DNA of 64,000 bases from Rhodococcus sp. HNM0569 (GCF_012726205.1 NZ_JAASAE010000004.1:62001-126000); one strand, 5' to 3'; shown: positions 35,333-43,655, counted from the stretch's first letter. Notes: generated by a model from the letters alone, not told the origin. Numbers and translations: made by a program.

Positions 35333-36784
35333 ATGACCGACGATCGATCAGGTGACAACTCGCAGGCGAACGGTGGCGCGGGCGCGAATCCCGACCAGAA
35401 CCCCAACCCGGATCAGCAGGCCGACCCCACCCGCGCGTACTGGCAGCATCCCGGCCAGGGCGGGTTTCAGCAGGCGCCCTACCCGCAGGGGCAGGCGCAG
35501 GGCCAGTACGGCCCGTACCAGGGGCAGTACCCGCCCACGCCACCGCAGTACGGCGCCGCGGGTCCGCAGCCCGGACAGACCGGCCAGCCCGATCCCCGGC
35601 ATCCGAACGACCCGGGCAACCCGCAGTTCTCCGGCCCGGCGCAGCCCGGTCTGATCGCGACCGAGCAGCCGCGTCGTCCCGGTCGCGCCGCGCTGGTCGC
35701 GGGCGCGGTCGCGCTCGCGCTCGTCGCAGGTGGCATCGGCGGCGCGGTCGGCGGATATGCCGCGAGCCGCGACGGTGGCACCAGTTCGAGCAGCAATGCG
35801 CTCAATGCACCGCGTGCGACTGCGCAGCCGACGGCCAACGCGCCCGAGGGATCGGTGCAGGCGGTCGCGAACAAGGTGCTGCCGAGTGTCGTGCAGATCG
35901 AGATCGCGTCGGCGCGCGGCCAGGGCGGCGAGGGCTCGGGCGTCGTGCTGTCGGCGGACGGGCTCATCCTCACCAACAACCACGTCGCGGGTGCGGCAGG
36001 CACGGGCGGCAAGCTCAGCGTCGCCTTCTCGGACGGCTCGAAGGCCGACGCGACGCTCGTGGGTGCCGACCCGGTGTCGGATCTCGCCGTCATCAAGGTG
36101 TCGGGCCGCGACGATCTCACGCCCATCGAACTCGGCACGTCGTCGAACGTGCAGGTGGGTCAGCAGGTGGTCGCCATCGGTTCGCCGCTCGGCCTCGCGG
36201 GCACCGTCACCGAAGGCATCATCTCGGCGCAGAACCGGCCGGTGTCCACGAGCGGCGAGTCGGGCAACCAGAACACGGTGATCGATGCCTTGCAGACCGA
36301 CGCCGCGATCAACCCCGGCAACTCGGGTGGCGCGCTCGTCAACATGGACGGCCAGCTGATCGGCATCAACACCGCGATCGCGAGTGTCGGCTCGGGCGCG
36401 ATGGGCGAGCAGAGCGGGTCGATCGGCCTCGGCTTCGCCATCCCGGTCGACCAGGCCAGCCGCGTCGCCGACGAACTCGTCAAGACGGGCAAGGCGACCC
36501 AGGCCGTGCTCGGCGTCCAGGTGCCGTCGATCAGCGAGGTCAACGGCGCGGTCGTCGCCGAGGTCACGCAGGGCGGCGCGGCCGAGAAGGCGGGCATCCC
36601 GAAGGGCGCCGTCATCACGAAGGTCGACGACCGAGTGATCTCGAGCGGCGACTCCCTCATCGCGGCCGTGCGCTCGCATGCGCCGGGGGACCAGGTCTCG
36701 GTCACGTACGCGGACGCGAACGGCGCGAACTCGAAGACCGTCGACGTCACGCTCGGTACCGCCGAGACGAGCGGGGGCCGGTGA
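35333..36784 (+). CDS. pepD: HtrA-like serine protease PepD
   Basis: A 483-residue membrane-anchored protease/chaperone of envelope quality control. A Pro/Gln/Gly-rich cytoplasmic N-terminus (about 115 residues) leads to one membrane span near residue 122-150. The trypsin-like domain has the triad His217 (NNHVAG), Asp250 (SDLAVIK) and Ser331 (GNSGGA). A PDZ domain fills the C-terminus. ATG 35333 is chosen because it opens the polar N-terminus seen in homologues. Regulated by MprAB through the TCTCAG repeat; overlaps moaB2. Confidence 0.93.
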   Translation: MTDDRSGDNSQANGGAGANPDQNPNPDQQADPTRAYWQHPGQGGFQQAPYPQGQAQGQYGPYQGQYPPTPPQYGAAGPQPGQTGQPDPRHPNDPGNPQFSGPAQPGLIATEQPRRPGRAALVAGAVALALVAGGIGGAVGGYAASRDGGTSSSSNALNAPRATAQPTANAPEGSVQAVANKVLPSVVQIEIASARGQGGEGSGVVLSADGLILTNNHVAGAAGTGGKLSVAFSDGSKADATLVGADPVSDLAVIKVSGRDDLTPIELGTSSNVQVGQQVVAIGSPLGLAGTVTEGIISAQNRPVSTSGESGNQNTVIDALQTDAAINPGNSGGALVNMDGQLIGINTAIASVGSGAMGEQSGSIGLGFAIPVDQASRVADELVKTGKATQAVLGVQVPSISEVNGAVVAEVTQGGAAEKAGIPKGAVITKVDDRVISSGDSLIAAVRSHAPGDQVSVTYADANGANSKTVDVTLGTAETSGGR

Positions 36785-37368
36785 CGGTGCCGATCGTCGA
36801 CTTCCCCGGCCGGTCGCGACACTCGGGCGAACACCCCGACGCGGCGACGGACGCGCACACTACGGTGGACCTCATGGACATCGAATCCGCGACGGCGGGC
36901 CGCGCGCTCGTCCTCATCGTCGACGACACGACGGCCCGCGGGAACACCGACTCGATCGGCCCGTTGGTCACCGACTTGCTCGCCGAGGGCGGGTTCCTCG
37001 TCGACGGTGTGGTGGCGGTACGCGCCGACGAGGTCTCGATCCGCAATGCCCTGAACACCGCGGTTATCGGCGGCGTCGATCTCGTGGTGTCGGTCGGCGG
37101 TGTCGGTGTCGGCGTCCGCGACATCACGCCCGAGGCGACGGGCGAACTGCTCGACCGCGAGATCCCCGGCATCGCCGAGGCGCTGCGCTCGTCCGCGCTC
37201 GCGGCCGGTTCGCTCGACGGCGGCCTGTCGCGTGGCCTGGTCGGCGTGTCGGGCAGCACGCTCGTGGTCAACCTCGCGTCGTCGCGCGAAGCGGTGCGCG
37301 ACGGCATGGCCACCCTCACGCGGCTCGCGAGCCACGTCATCGCGGAGCTCTCCGGACTGGAAGGCTAG
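36781..37368 (+). CDS. moaB2: MoaB/Mog-like molybdopterin adenylyltransferase-family protein (moaB2)
   Basis: A 195-residue protein if started at the GTG overlapping the pepD stop; ATG 36874 would give 164 residues and is an alternative. The MogA/MoaB fold is seen in ALVLIVDDTTARGNTDSIG, VSVGGVGVGVRDITPEAT and GSTLVVNLASSREAV. MPT-binding GGTG-type loop reads GGVGVG, which differs from the canonical form, so catalytic activity is uncertain. Same position as Rv0984 after pepD. Confidence 0.85.
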   Translation: MTVPIVDFPGRSRHSGEHPDAATDAHTTVDLMDIESATAGRALVLIVDDTTARGNTDSIGPLVTDLLAEGGFLVDGVVAVRADEVSIRNALNTAVIGGVDLVVSVGGVGVGVRDITPEATGELLDREIPGIAEALRSSALAAGSLDGGLSRGLVGVSGSTLVVNLASSREAVRDGMATLTRLASHVIAELSGLEG

Positions 37369-37372
37369 CGAC

Positions 37373-37618
37373 ATCTCCTCGCACGACGACCCGCACGAGC
37401 CTCCCGAACGCGACACCACGCCGGGGGAGCAGGATTCCGCGGGCGTCGACGAACCCGAGCGCGCGAGCCGGGCCCGGATCGACCGGGCCCGGCTCGCGCG
37501 CGTCTTCGGCGACGTCTTCCCCGACACCACGGCGGACGAGCGCGGCTCGGACGGCGAACGCTCGGGGGGCGACTCCGACGACTGGCTGCGCAGGCAGGTT
37601 CCCCCTCACCACGGCTGA
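37373..37618 (+). CDS. Small acidic conserved-looking protein with no standard start codon
   Basis: An open frame with strong GC3 bias ends at TGA 37616 with ...DDWLRRQVPPHHG, a tail of a type I recognise from small actinobacterial proteins. No ATG, GTG or TTG exists in the frame between the moaB2 end and the conserved part. The best candidate is ATC 37373, 7 nt after GGAAGG, giving about 81 residues. Rich in Asp, Glu and Arg. An extension or frameshift of moaB2 is the main alternative. Function unknown. Confidence 0.5.
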   Translation: MSSHDDPHEPPERDTTPGEQDSAGVDEPERASRARIDRARLARVFGDVFPDTTADERGSDGERSGGDSDDWLRRQVPPHHG

Positions 37619-38168
37619 CCGACCCCCAGCGCGCGTGCGTATCGCGGAAGCGATAGCGTGCGGGCGCCATCGCGATTCGGCACGCCGTTCCCACTCGGTA
37701 CACGGTTCGAACGCACGGTAGGGCGTGCGGCACGTACCGGACGCCGAGCCCTCGACGTCCTGTCACCCGCCGTTCACCGAACGGACAGACGGGCTCTCGA
37801 TACTTCGCGTGGCCGTACGACGCGTCCGCGGGTGCGTTCCGGCCATTGGGATCGGACGGATCGAATCCCGGCAGTGGGCCGAACACTCGGCCCGCAGAGC
37901 GAGTGTGGAAACAGCGCCGCTCTCGTTCCGGTCGCCGGCCGGAGCGGGAACCGGCTGTGCTGGTGAGCATTTGGTGTGCACGTGCCCGACCCGCGAGCGC
38001 GTCCCACCAGGACAGGAAGGTCACGGAGTGGTAACGGACCCCAGGCTGTGGGCCTGCTCGTGCAACGTAGGGGTCACATTCTCGTGATACTTCGGCTAAC
38101 TTGTTTCCATCCCGTAGTAAAACTCCCGCTCCGAAGGTCGGGGTGCGAGCGTGTGATGAGGGGAACGA
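37619..38168 (+). other. Non-coding region upstream of the first porin gene
   Basis: About 550 bp without a supportable gene; the long minus-strand frame across it is a shadow of the porin sequence. It holds a small hairpin (TATCGC, GGAA loop, GCGATA, 37640-37655), another at about 38041-38060 (CAGGC/GCCTG) and a TAACTTG box at 38097 that recurs before the second porin pair (39666). Probably the main porin promoter and leader; ends with the ribosome-binding site GAGGGGAA. Confidence 0.5.
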
Positions 38169-38777
38169 ATGAGCAAGATCCGTAAGTCCGGTGTGCGCCG
38201 GGCTGCCCGTGTTGCGAGCGTGGGTGCTGCCGGCGCTGTGGCGCTCGGGCTGATGTCCACCGGTGCTGCGAATGCCGATACGTTCGTGCCGTTGCCGGGT
38301 GGCGAGAAGGTTGTCAATGCGGGCGATGTGTCGGTGAAGGTCGCGCGTAATGCCGAGAGTGCGTTGGTGTCGCCGTCGTTGGCTGCCAATGGTGCGGGCC
38401 GTGTCGCGTGGGTGACGGGCGATGTGTTCGCCGATCTGCAGGGTGCCGAGGAAGGCACGCTCACCACGGGCTACATCGTGGGCTGCCAGGTCGACATCAC
38501 CGGTCTCGAGGGTGGCTTGGGCGGATCGCTCTCCACCAAGGGCATCGACCTGTCCGGTTCGTTGAGCCTCCCGGTTGCGCCGGGTGAGGTGAAGTTCGCG
38601 AAGGTCGGTTCGAAGAAGATCAAGTCGGGTGTGTCGGCGATCCAGTACAAGGATGCCGAGATCGAGGTGCAGGGCTGCGGTGGGTACGCGCAGGCTCGTG
38701 CGTACTCGGTGGTCGAGGTTCCGGGCAACCACTACGTCAAGGGCACGCTGTACGGCCAGCCGTTCAGCATCGGCTGA
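38169..38777 (+). CDS. MspA-family porin, NfpA-like, copy 1
   Basis: A 202-residue precursor with a Sec signal peptide (cleavage after GAANA, residue 36; mature start DTFVPLPGG). MspA/NfpA-type outer-membrane channel subunit that lets hydrophilic solutes cross the mycolic-acid membrane. Two cysteines (106 and 170) are conserved and may form a disulfide. First of a two-gene cassette with the larger NfpB-like gene 38 bp downstream; in Nocardia NfpA and NfpB form a hetero-oligomer. The DNA is nearly identical to the gene at 39763 except for codons of residues 114-150. Confidence 0.92.
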   Translation: MSKIRKSGVRRAARVASVGAAGAVALGLMSTGAANADTFVPLPGGEKVVNAGDVSVKVARNAESALVSPSLAANGAGRVAWVTGDVFADLQGAEEGTLTTGYIVGCQVDITGLEGGLGGSLSTKGIDLSGSLSLPVAPGEVKFAKVGSKKIKSGVSAIQYKDAEIEVQGCGGYAQARAYSVVEVPGNHYVKGTLYGQPFSIG

Positions 38778-38815
38778 GCGCCCCACTCCAACTCTTCGAT
38801 CGGTAAAGGAAGAAC

Positions 38816-39490
38816 ATGAACAAGACTGTGCGTCGCGGCGCGAAGTCCGCGGCCGTGGTGGGCGCGGCCACCGTTGCCATCGGCCTGTTTTCGACGGGTG
38901 CGGCGAACGCCGACACCTTCGTTCCGTTGCAGGACGGCGAGATCACCCAGACGCTGCTGGACGGCACCGTCGTGACCGTCAAGCAGACGGGTAACTCGGC
39001 CAACATCAGCCCGTCGATGGGTTCGACGCCGCTGCACCGCAATGTGTGGGCATCCGGGTCGATCGACGTCAAGCTCGACGGCGGCACCGCGAAGGGCGGC
39101 ACGATCGACGCCGGCTACATCGTGGCGTGCCAGTTCAACTTCGGTGGCAAGGTCGGCGGTCAGGCCGAGGGCACGCCGTCGCTCTCCGGCCAAGAGGTCA
39201 CGGTCGAGGGTGCGGGTACTGCGTCGGGCGAAATGACAATCGGACCCGGCGAGGCCAAGAAGGTGTCGATCCTCGACATCGAGTACGAAGACGACTACGG
39301 CGCCGAGGCCCACAAGAGCAGCTTCAGCTTCAAGGGCGACAGCGGCGGATTCACCTACGCCGACGAGACCTTCGGTGTCTCGGGCTGCGCCGGCTACGCG
39401 CAGGCCCGCTCGTACGTCAAGGTCGGTGTCAGCACCGACGCCGTGTCGAGCAATGTCACGCTCTACGGCCAGCCGTTCAGCCTCGGCTGA
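38816..39490 (+). CDS. MspA-family porin, NfpB-like, copy 1
   Basis: A 224-residue precursor: signal peptide ending GAANA, mature start DTFVPLQDGEI. Same MspA fold as its partner but longer and more acidic. Cysteines in IVACQFNF and VSGCAGYAQ align with those of the A subunit. Shares the first 87 residues almost exactly with the copy at 40436, then diverges in the middle. GGTAAAGGAAG precedes the ATG. Likely partner of the upstream gene in one channel. Confidence 0.92.
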   Translation: MNKTVRRGAKSAAVVGAATVAIGLFSTGAANADTFVPLQDGEITQTLLDGTVVTVKQTGNSANISPSMGSTPLHRNVWASGSIDVKLDGGTAKGGTIDAGYIVACQFNFGGKVGGQAEGTPSLSGQEVTVEGAGTASGEMTIGPGEAKKVSILDIEYEDDYGAEAHKSSFSFKGDSGGFTYADETFGVSGCAGYAQARSYVKVGVSTDAVSSNVTLYGQPFSLG

Positions 39491-39762
39491 TCTGCCGGAC
39501 CACCGACAGCGGTGGGGTGCGCGAGTCTTCGCGACGGTGAGAGCATCGGTGAGTGATGCGGCCGCGAGTATTACGCGCGGCCCCAGCCGCCTCGTCGCAT
39601 GGGTCGATCACGTAAAACCCGTGTTAAACGCGAAATCTGATGCGCCGATTCGCGTGCGGTTCCGATAACTTGACGCCGCCACGAGTTGACGCCCCGAAAG
39701 CCGGGGCGGGCGACTCGACAGTGCGCGAACTCGAGCGTGTGAGAACTCGGTGAGGGGAACGA
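39491..39762 (+). other. Spacer between the two porin cassettes
   Basis: About 270 bp. It contains a 35-bp fragment of the SAF-gene tail (39533-39567), a TAACTTG box (39666-39672) also seen before copy 1, and a hairpin CGCCCCG/CGGGGCG near 39694. The last 40 bp resemble the leader of copy 1 (CGAGCGTGTGA and GAGGGGAACGA). Confidence 0.6.
39533..39567 (+). repeat. 35-bp exact copy of the SAF gene 3' end (duplication scar)
   Basis: Identical over 35 bases to 41806-41840, which encodes the last residues of the minus-strand SAF protein. Here it has no coding context and lies 42 bp after the first NfpB-like gene. Confidence 0.9.
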
Positions 39763-40371
39763 ATGAGCAAGATCCGTAAGTCCGGTGTGCGCCGGGCTGC
39801 CCGTGTTGCGAGCGTGGGTGCTGCCGGCGCTGTGGCGCTCGGGCTGATGTCCACCGGTGCTGCGAATGCCGATACGTTCGTGCCGTTGCCGGGTGGCGAG
39901 AAGGTTGTCAACGCGGGCGATGTGTCGGTGAAGGTCGCGCGTAATGCCGAGAGTGCGTTGGTGTCGCCGTCGTTGGCTGCCAATGGTGCGGGCCGTGTCG
40001 CGTGGGTGACGGGTGATGTGTTCGCCGATCTGCAGGGTGCCGAGGAAGGCACGCTCACCACGGGCTACATCGTGGGTTGCCAGGTCGACATCACCGGACT
40101 GTCCGCCGGACTCAGCGGAAGTCTGTCGCTCGACAGTCTGTCGCTGGATGGCTCGTTGAGCCTGCCCATTGCACCGGGCGAGGTGAAGTTCGCCAAGATC
40201 GGTTCGAAGGACATCAAATCGGGTGTGTCGGCGATCCAGTACAAGGATGCCGAGATCGAGGTGCAGGGCTGCGGTGGGTACGCGCAGGCTCGTGCGTACT
40301 CGGTGGTCGAGGTTCCGGGCAATCACTACGTCAAGGGCACGCTGTACGGCCAGCCGTTCAGCATCGGCTGA
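39763..40371 (+). CDS. MspA-family porin, NfpA-like, copy 2
   Basis: A 202-residue precursor with the same signal peptide, cysteines and C-terminus as copy 1. Only a few silent changes separate the first ~340 bp and the last ~130 bp of the two genes. The segment for residues 114-150 is different (SAGLSGSLSLDSLSLDG here, EGGLGGSLSTKGIDLSG in copy 1). Those residues, less the 36-residue signal peptide, fall where the membrane-spanning stem of MspA lies. Followed after 64 bp by its NfpB-like partner. Confidence 0.92.
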   Translation: MSKIRKSGVRRAARVASVGAAGAVALGLMSTGAANADTFVPLPGGEKVVNAGDVSVKVARNAESALVSPSLAANGAGRVAWVTGDVFADLQGAEEGTLTTGYIVGCQVDITGLSAGLSGSLSLDSLSLDGSLSLPIAPGEVKFAKIGSKDIKSGVSAIQYKDAEIEVQGCGGYAQARAYSVVEVPGNHYVKGTLYGQPFSIG

Positions 40372-40435
40372 GCGTCGCGCTCATCTCGCAGGTAATCGGG
40401 GCGAGGCCCCGTGAACTCACACCCAGAGGGGAATC

Positions 40436-41113
40436 ATGAACAGCAAGACTCTGCGCCGCGGTACGCGCGCGGCGAGCGTCGTCGGCGCGGCGACCGTGGC
40501 CATCGGCCTGTTTTCGACGGGTGCGGCGAACGCCGACACCTTCGTTCCGTTGCAGGACGGCGAGATCACCCAGACGCTGCTCGACGGCACCGTCGTGACC
40601 GTCAAGCAGACGGGTAACTCGGCCAACATCAGCCCGTCGATGGGGTCGACGCCGCTGCACCGCAATGTCTGGGCATCCGGGTCGATCGACGTGACGCTGT
40701 CCGGCGATTCGGCCGAGGGCGGCACGATCGACGCCGGCTACATCGTGGCGTGCCAGTTCAACTTCGGTGGCGAAGTGAGCGGCGAAGCGACCGGCACGCC
40801 CACTCTCGAAGACCAGCGAGTCACCGCGGACGTGGAAGGTGCGGCGTCGGGCGGCATCACGATCGGGCCCGGTCAGGCAGAGAAGGTGTCGATCCTCGAC
40901 ATCTCGTACGCGGACGACTACGGCGCCGAGGCGTCCAAGAGCAGCTTCGACTTCGAGGGCAACAGCGGCGGATTCACGTACTCCGACGAGACCTTCGGTG
41001 TCTCGGGCTGCGCCGGCTACGCGCAGGCGCGTTCGTACGTCACGGTCGATGTGTCGACGGAGTCCGTCGACGGCACCGTCACGCTCTACGGTCAGCCGTT
41101 CAGCCTCGGCTGA
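40436..41113 (+). CDS. MspA-family porin, NfpB-like, copy 2
   Basis: A 225-residue precursor matching copy 1 in the signal peptide region and first mature residues up to WASGSIDV, and again at VSGCAGYAQARSY and LYGQPFSLG. The middle is more acidic (GGEVSGEATG against GGKVGGQAEG). AGAGGGGA precedes the ATG. A bidirectional hairpin follows, shared with the convergent mscL. Confidence 0.92.
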   Translation: MNSKTLRRGTRAASVVGAATVAIGLFSTGAANADTFVPLQDGEITQTLLDGTVVTVKQTGNSANISPSMGSTPLHRNVWASGSIDVTLSGDSAEGGTIDAGYIVACQFNFGGEVSGEATGTPTLEDQRVTADVEGAASGGITIGPGQAEKVSILDISYADDYGAEASKSSFDFEGNSGGFTYSDETFGVSGCAGYAQARSYVTVDVSTESVDGTVTLYGQPFSLG

Positions 41114-41130
41114 GTGCCGGACGCACGACG

Positions 41131-41175
41131 CGACTCGGGCCCCGCACCTGGAACGCCGGTGCGGGGCCCGAGTCG
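41131..41175. terminator. Bidirectional terminator between the porins and mscL
   Basis: Perfect 18-bp stem (41131-41148 with 41158-41175) around a 9-nt loop. It lies 17 bp after the last porin stop and 19 bp after the mscL stop on the other strand. Confidence 0.88.
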
Positions 41176-41194
41176 TGCGTGGGGGAACGGGCGG

Positions 41195-41680
41195 TCAGGA
41201 TTTCGGGGGAGTGGTGCGTGCGTGTGCGCCGTCCGCCCACCCGTCGTCGTCCGGGGTGTCGGCCCAGCCTTCGTCGCCGTTTTCGACCGCGGGCGACAGG
41301 TGCTGACCTTTCGCGAGGATGTCGCGAATCTGGATGAGCAGCTCTTCCTGGCTGACCTGCTTGTCGGCGGGCTCGGTGGTGAACCTTTTCTTCGCCGCGT
41401 TGGCGGGCACGATCAGGATGAAGTACACGACCGCGGCGATGATGAGGAAGTTGATCGCGGCGGTGATGACCTTGCCGAAGTCGATGAACGTTTCCGGCTT
41501 GCTCGCCAGCAGTTGGACGCCGAATCCCATGTCCGCACTGCCGATCACCGCGATCAGCGGATTGATGATGTTGTTCGTGAAGGCGGTGACGATCGCGGTG
41601 AACGCGGTGCCGACGACGACCGCGACCGCGAGGTCGATCACATTGCCGCGCAGCAGGAAATCCTTGAATCCTTTGAGCAT
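41195..41680 (-). CDS. mscL: Large-conductance mechanosensitive channel
   Basis: A 161-residue MscL. The start MLKGFKDFLLRGNVIDLAVAV... is diagnostic: the N-terminal amphipathic helix and pore-lining first helix. The second span FLIIAAVVYFILIVPA is near residue 80, and the C-terminal helical bundle contains QEELLIQIRDILA. Opens under membrane tension to release solutes. The ~25-residue acidic C-terminal tail is longer than in E. coli. Syntenic with Rv0985c. Confidence 0.96.
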   Translation of the reverse strand: MLKGFKDFLLRGNVIDLAVAVVVGTAFTAIVTAFTNNIINPLIAVIGSADMGFGVQLLASKPETFIDFGKVITAAINFLIIAAVVYFILIVPANAAKKRFTTEPADKQVSQEELLIQIRDILAKGQHLSPAVENGDEGWADTPDDDGWADGAHARTTPPKS

Positions 41681-41793
41681 GGGGTCCTTCGATTCGTGTG
41701 AGGCCGGACGCGCGGCCCGACGCAGGCATGTCTCGGTGATCGAGCCTAGGGGCTCGCTGCAACCGAGTGGGTAGGACGCGAGGAGTGTGACGG

Positions 41794-42444
41794 TCAACGC
41801 ACGGTGACGGTGAGAGCATCGGTGAGTGATGCGGCCGCGACCTGCTGGGCGTCGCGTGCGGCCAGGGCCAGCATCACGATACGGGCGTCGCTCGCACGAG
41901 GGTCGTCGCTCGCCGTCACGAGCACCACGACGGCCCCGGTCGCGACGACTCGGGCCGTGTCGGTGTCCGAGCCGGCGGCGAGTACGTCCACCCGGTCTCC
42001 TTCGCGCAGCAACCCGGTCACTCCCTCGTCGGCGAGGCGGACGGGGACGACGCGCGCGTCGTCGATGCCGGTGGTCGCGGCGGCGAGCCGAGGAGACATC
42101 ACCCGGACGTCGGTGACCACCTCGCCCGCGCGGACGGGACCGGTGAGCACGCGGCCGGTGACGTCGTCGAGGCGAGGCGTGGCACCCGACGGCACATCGC
42201 CCGCGCGCAGCGCCGCCACGGTGACGTCGTCGGCAGCGAGTGCACTACCGGGCGCGAGATCGCGCGCCGCGACGACGACGGACGTCTCGGCCGCCGACGG
42301 GTCGCCCCGCAATGCCACCACGACGGCCGCGGCCGCGAGCACACCTGCCGCGATCTTGCGTAGCACCGGAATCCGGGCCCACGACAGGCGGTCGGCGAAA
42401 CGGTCGGCGAGCGACGGTGCGAGGGAACGATCGGGGCGCGGCAT
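41794..42444 (-). CDS. SAF-domain membrane-anchored protein (CpaB/FlgA-like; Rv0990c position)
   Basis: A 216-residue protein. A single N-terminal span (IAAGVLAAAAVVVAL, about residues 31-46) precedes a SAF domain (VVVAARDLAPGSALAADDV near residue 56) and a CpaB-like continuation. SAF domains of CpaB type bind cell-wall sugars or help pilus assembly; the role in this locus is unknown. It follows ruc by about 90 bp and probably shares its heat-shock control, as Rv0990c does with Rv0991c. The final codons are the source of the 35-bp repeat between the porin cassettes. Confidence 0.85.
   Translation of the reverse strand: MPRPDRSLAPSLADRFADRLSWARIPVLRKIAAGVLAAAAVVVALRGDPSAAETSVVVAARDLAPGSALAADDVTVAALRAGDVPSGATPRLDDVTGRVLTGPVRAGEVVTDVRVMSPRLAAATTGIDDARVVPVRLADEGVTGLLREGDRVDVLAAGSDTDTARVVATGAVVVLVTASDDPRASDARIVMLALAARDAQQVAAASLTDALTVTVR
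41806..41840 (+). repeat. 35-bp repeat, resident copy inside the SAF gene
   Basis: Matches 39533-39567 exactly, in the same plus-strand orientation. Flanking bases differ on both sides. Confidence 0.9.
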
Positions 42445-42487
42445 GGCCGAACGCTAGCCCGGCCGCGGCGCCTCGGGAACACGAAGA

Positions 42488-42512
42488 GCCCGCCTGGGGA
42501 TACCGGGCGGGC
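42488..42512. terminator. Hairpin between ruc and the SAF gene
   Basis: GCCCGCC (42488-42494) pairs with GGCGGGC (42506-42512). On the minus strand it lies just after the ruc stop, so it may attenuate read-through into the SAF gene. Confidence 0.5.
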
Positions 42513-42531
42513 CCTGTGGACAAACGGGAGG

Positions 42532-42852
42532 TCAGCTGGCGGCTGCGGCGGTGCTCGAGGAGCCGGACGAGCTGGCGGAACTGCTCGACGAAGAACTGCT
42601 GGAAGACGAGTTCGAATCGGACGAGCCGGACGAGCTCGAGGAATCGGACTTCGCGGACTCGCTGGCGGTGCCGCCGCTGCGGCTGTCGGTGCGGTAGAAA
42701 CCGCTGCCCTTGAAGACGATGCCGACCGAGTTGAAGAGCTTGCGCAACTTGCCGGCGCACTCGGGGCACACGGTCAGGGAGTCGTCGCTGAACGACTGCA
42801 CGATGTCGAAGCGGTTGTCGCATTCGGTGCATGCGTACGAATAGGTGGGCAC
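42532..42852 (-). CDS. ruc: Redox-regulated chaperone Ruc (FmdB-type zinc ribbon; Rv0991c-like)
   Basis: A 106-residue protein. The N-terminal FmdB zinc ribbon MPTYSYACTECDNRF has Cys8/Cys11 and a second pair CPECAGKLRK near residue 34. SVGIVFKGSGFYRTDSR follows, then a nearly pure Ser/Ala tail of about 45 residues. Rv0991c, its counterpart, is a chaperone that is activated by oxidation. A CIRCE-like element lies 35 bp upstream, so heat/HrcA control is expected. Confidence 0.9.
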   Translation of the reverse strand: MPTYSYACTECDNRFDIVQSFSDDSLTVCPECAGKLRKLFNSVGIVFKGSGFYRTDSRSGGTASESAKSDSSSSSGSSDSNSSSSSSSSSSSASSSGSSSTAAAAS

Positions 42853-42886
42853 TGCATTCCTCCACGGGCTCGATCCAACCGCAGCG

Positions 42887-42913
42887 TTGGCACTCTACAG
42901 TCCACAGTGCCAA
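42887..42913. promoter_or_regulatory. CIRCE element (HrcA operator) upstream of ruc
   Basis: TTGGCACTC, 9 bases, CAGTGCCAA: matches the CIRCE layout (consensus arm TTAGCACTC, 9-nt spacer, inverted arm) with one mismatch between arms. The M. tuberculosis HrcA regulon includes Rv0991c-Rv0990c. Confidence 0.8.
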
Positions 42914-42959
42914 CTGCGCTAGTCGGGCCAACAGTGCTACCAGCGAGGATATTCCCTCG

Positions 42960-43577
42960 TCACGAGAGACGAACGAGCCCCCCGCCCGGAGTGAGCGCCC
43001 AGCCCATCCGCACGTCGTGCGGGTCCTCGGGCAGTGCGTCCACGAGCTCGTCGTCGCGCACCACCGCGACGAGTCGCGCCGACGGATCCGCGGCGCCCAG
43101 CGTCCGGTCGTAGAAGCCGGCCCCGCGCCCCAGGCGCACGCCGCGCCGGTCCACCGCGAGCGCGGGGACGAACACCGTGGTGGCCGCGGCGAACTCGCCG
43201 GCGGACACGGGCGGTGCCGTCGGCTCGCGGATACCGAATCGGCCCGCGGCCAGGCTCGCCGGGCCCGCGTACGGTGCCCACTCGAGCGGCCCCGGCCTAC
43301 GCGGTGTGAGCGGGAGCAGCACGCGGCCCGCGACGCGCGCGATCGCGTCGAGCAGGGCGTCCGCGCCGGGCTCGTCCCACACCGGGTGATACGTGGCGAC
43401 CGTCTCGCCCGTGGTGATCGCGCGCGCCGCCGCATCGGCCAGCGCGGCGCCCTCGCGGGCACGGTCGGTGGCGCCCAGCGCCCGGCGCGCCTCGAGCACG
43501 CGACCGCGCCACCGAGCCTTGTCCGAGGGGGAAACGGCGTGCTCGGGGAGGTCGGGGTCGTGACCGGCGGGTTCCAC
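42960..43577 (-). CDS. 5-formyltetrahydrofolate cyclo-ligase
   Basis: A 205-residue enzyme that converts 5-formyl-THF to 5,10-methenyl-THF with ATP. Family marks: a basic N-terminal KARWRGRVLEARRAL, the PALAVDRRGVRLGRGAGFYDRTL loop (usual GxGxGYYD) and an ATP-binding C-terminus. Divergent from galU by about 90 bp; Rv0992c-Rv0993 have the same arrangement. A downstream in-frame start (VSPSDKARW) is possible. Confidence 0.9.
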   Translation of the reverse strand: MEPAGHDPDLPEHAVSPSDKARWRGRVLEARRALGATDRAREGAALADAAARAITTGETVATYHPVWDEPGADALLDAIARVAGRVLLPLTPRRPGPLEWAPYAGPASLAAGRFGIREPTAPPVSAGEFAAATTVFVPALAVDRRGVRLGRGAGFYDRTLGAADPSARLVAVVRDDELVDALPEDPHDVRMGWALTPGGGLVRLS

Positions 43578-43655
43578 GCGATCACTGTAGGTGGCGCACG
43601 TCGCACTGCGGGGTCGCCGAGCGATCGTGGACGCTCACCGCCGAACCCCCACCGT

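Noticed and set aside
37365-38786. 473-residue minus-strand frame across the porin leader and first porin
   Set aside because: Antisense shadow of the NfpA-like gene; the same frame appears antisense to copy 2, as expected from the duplication.
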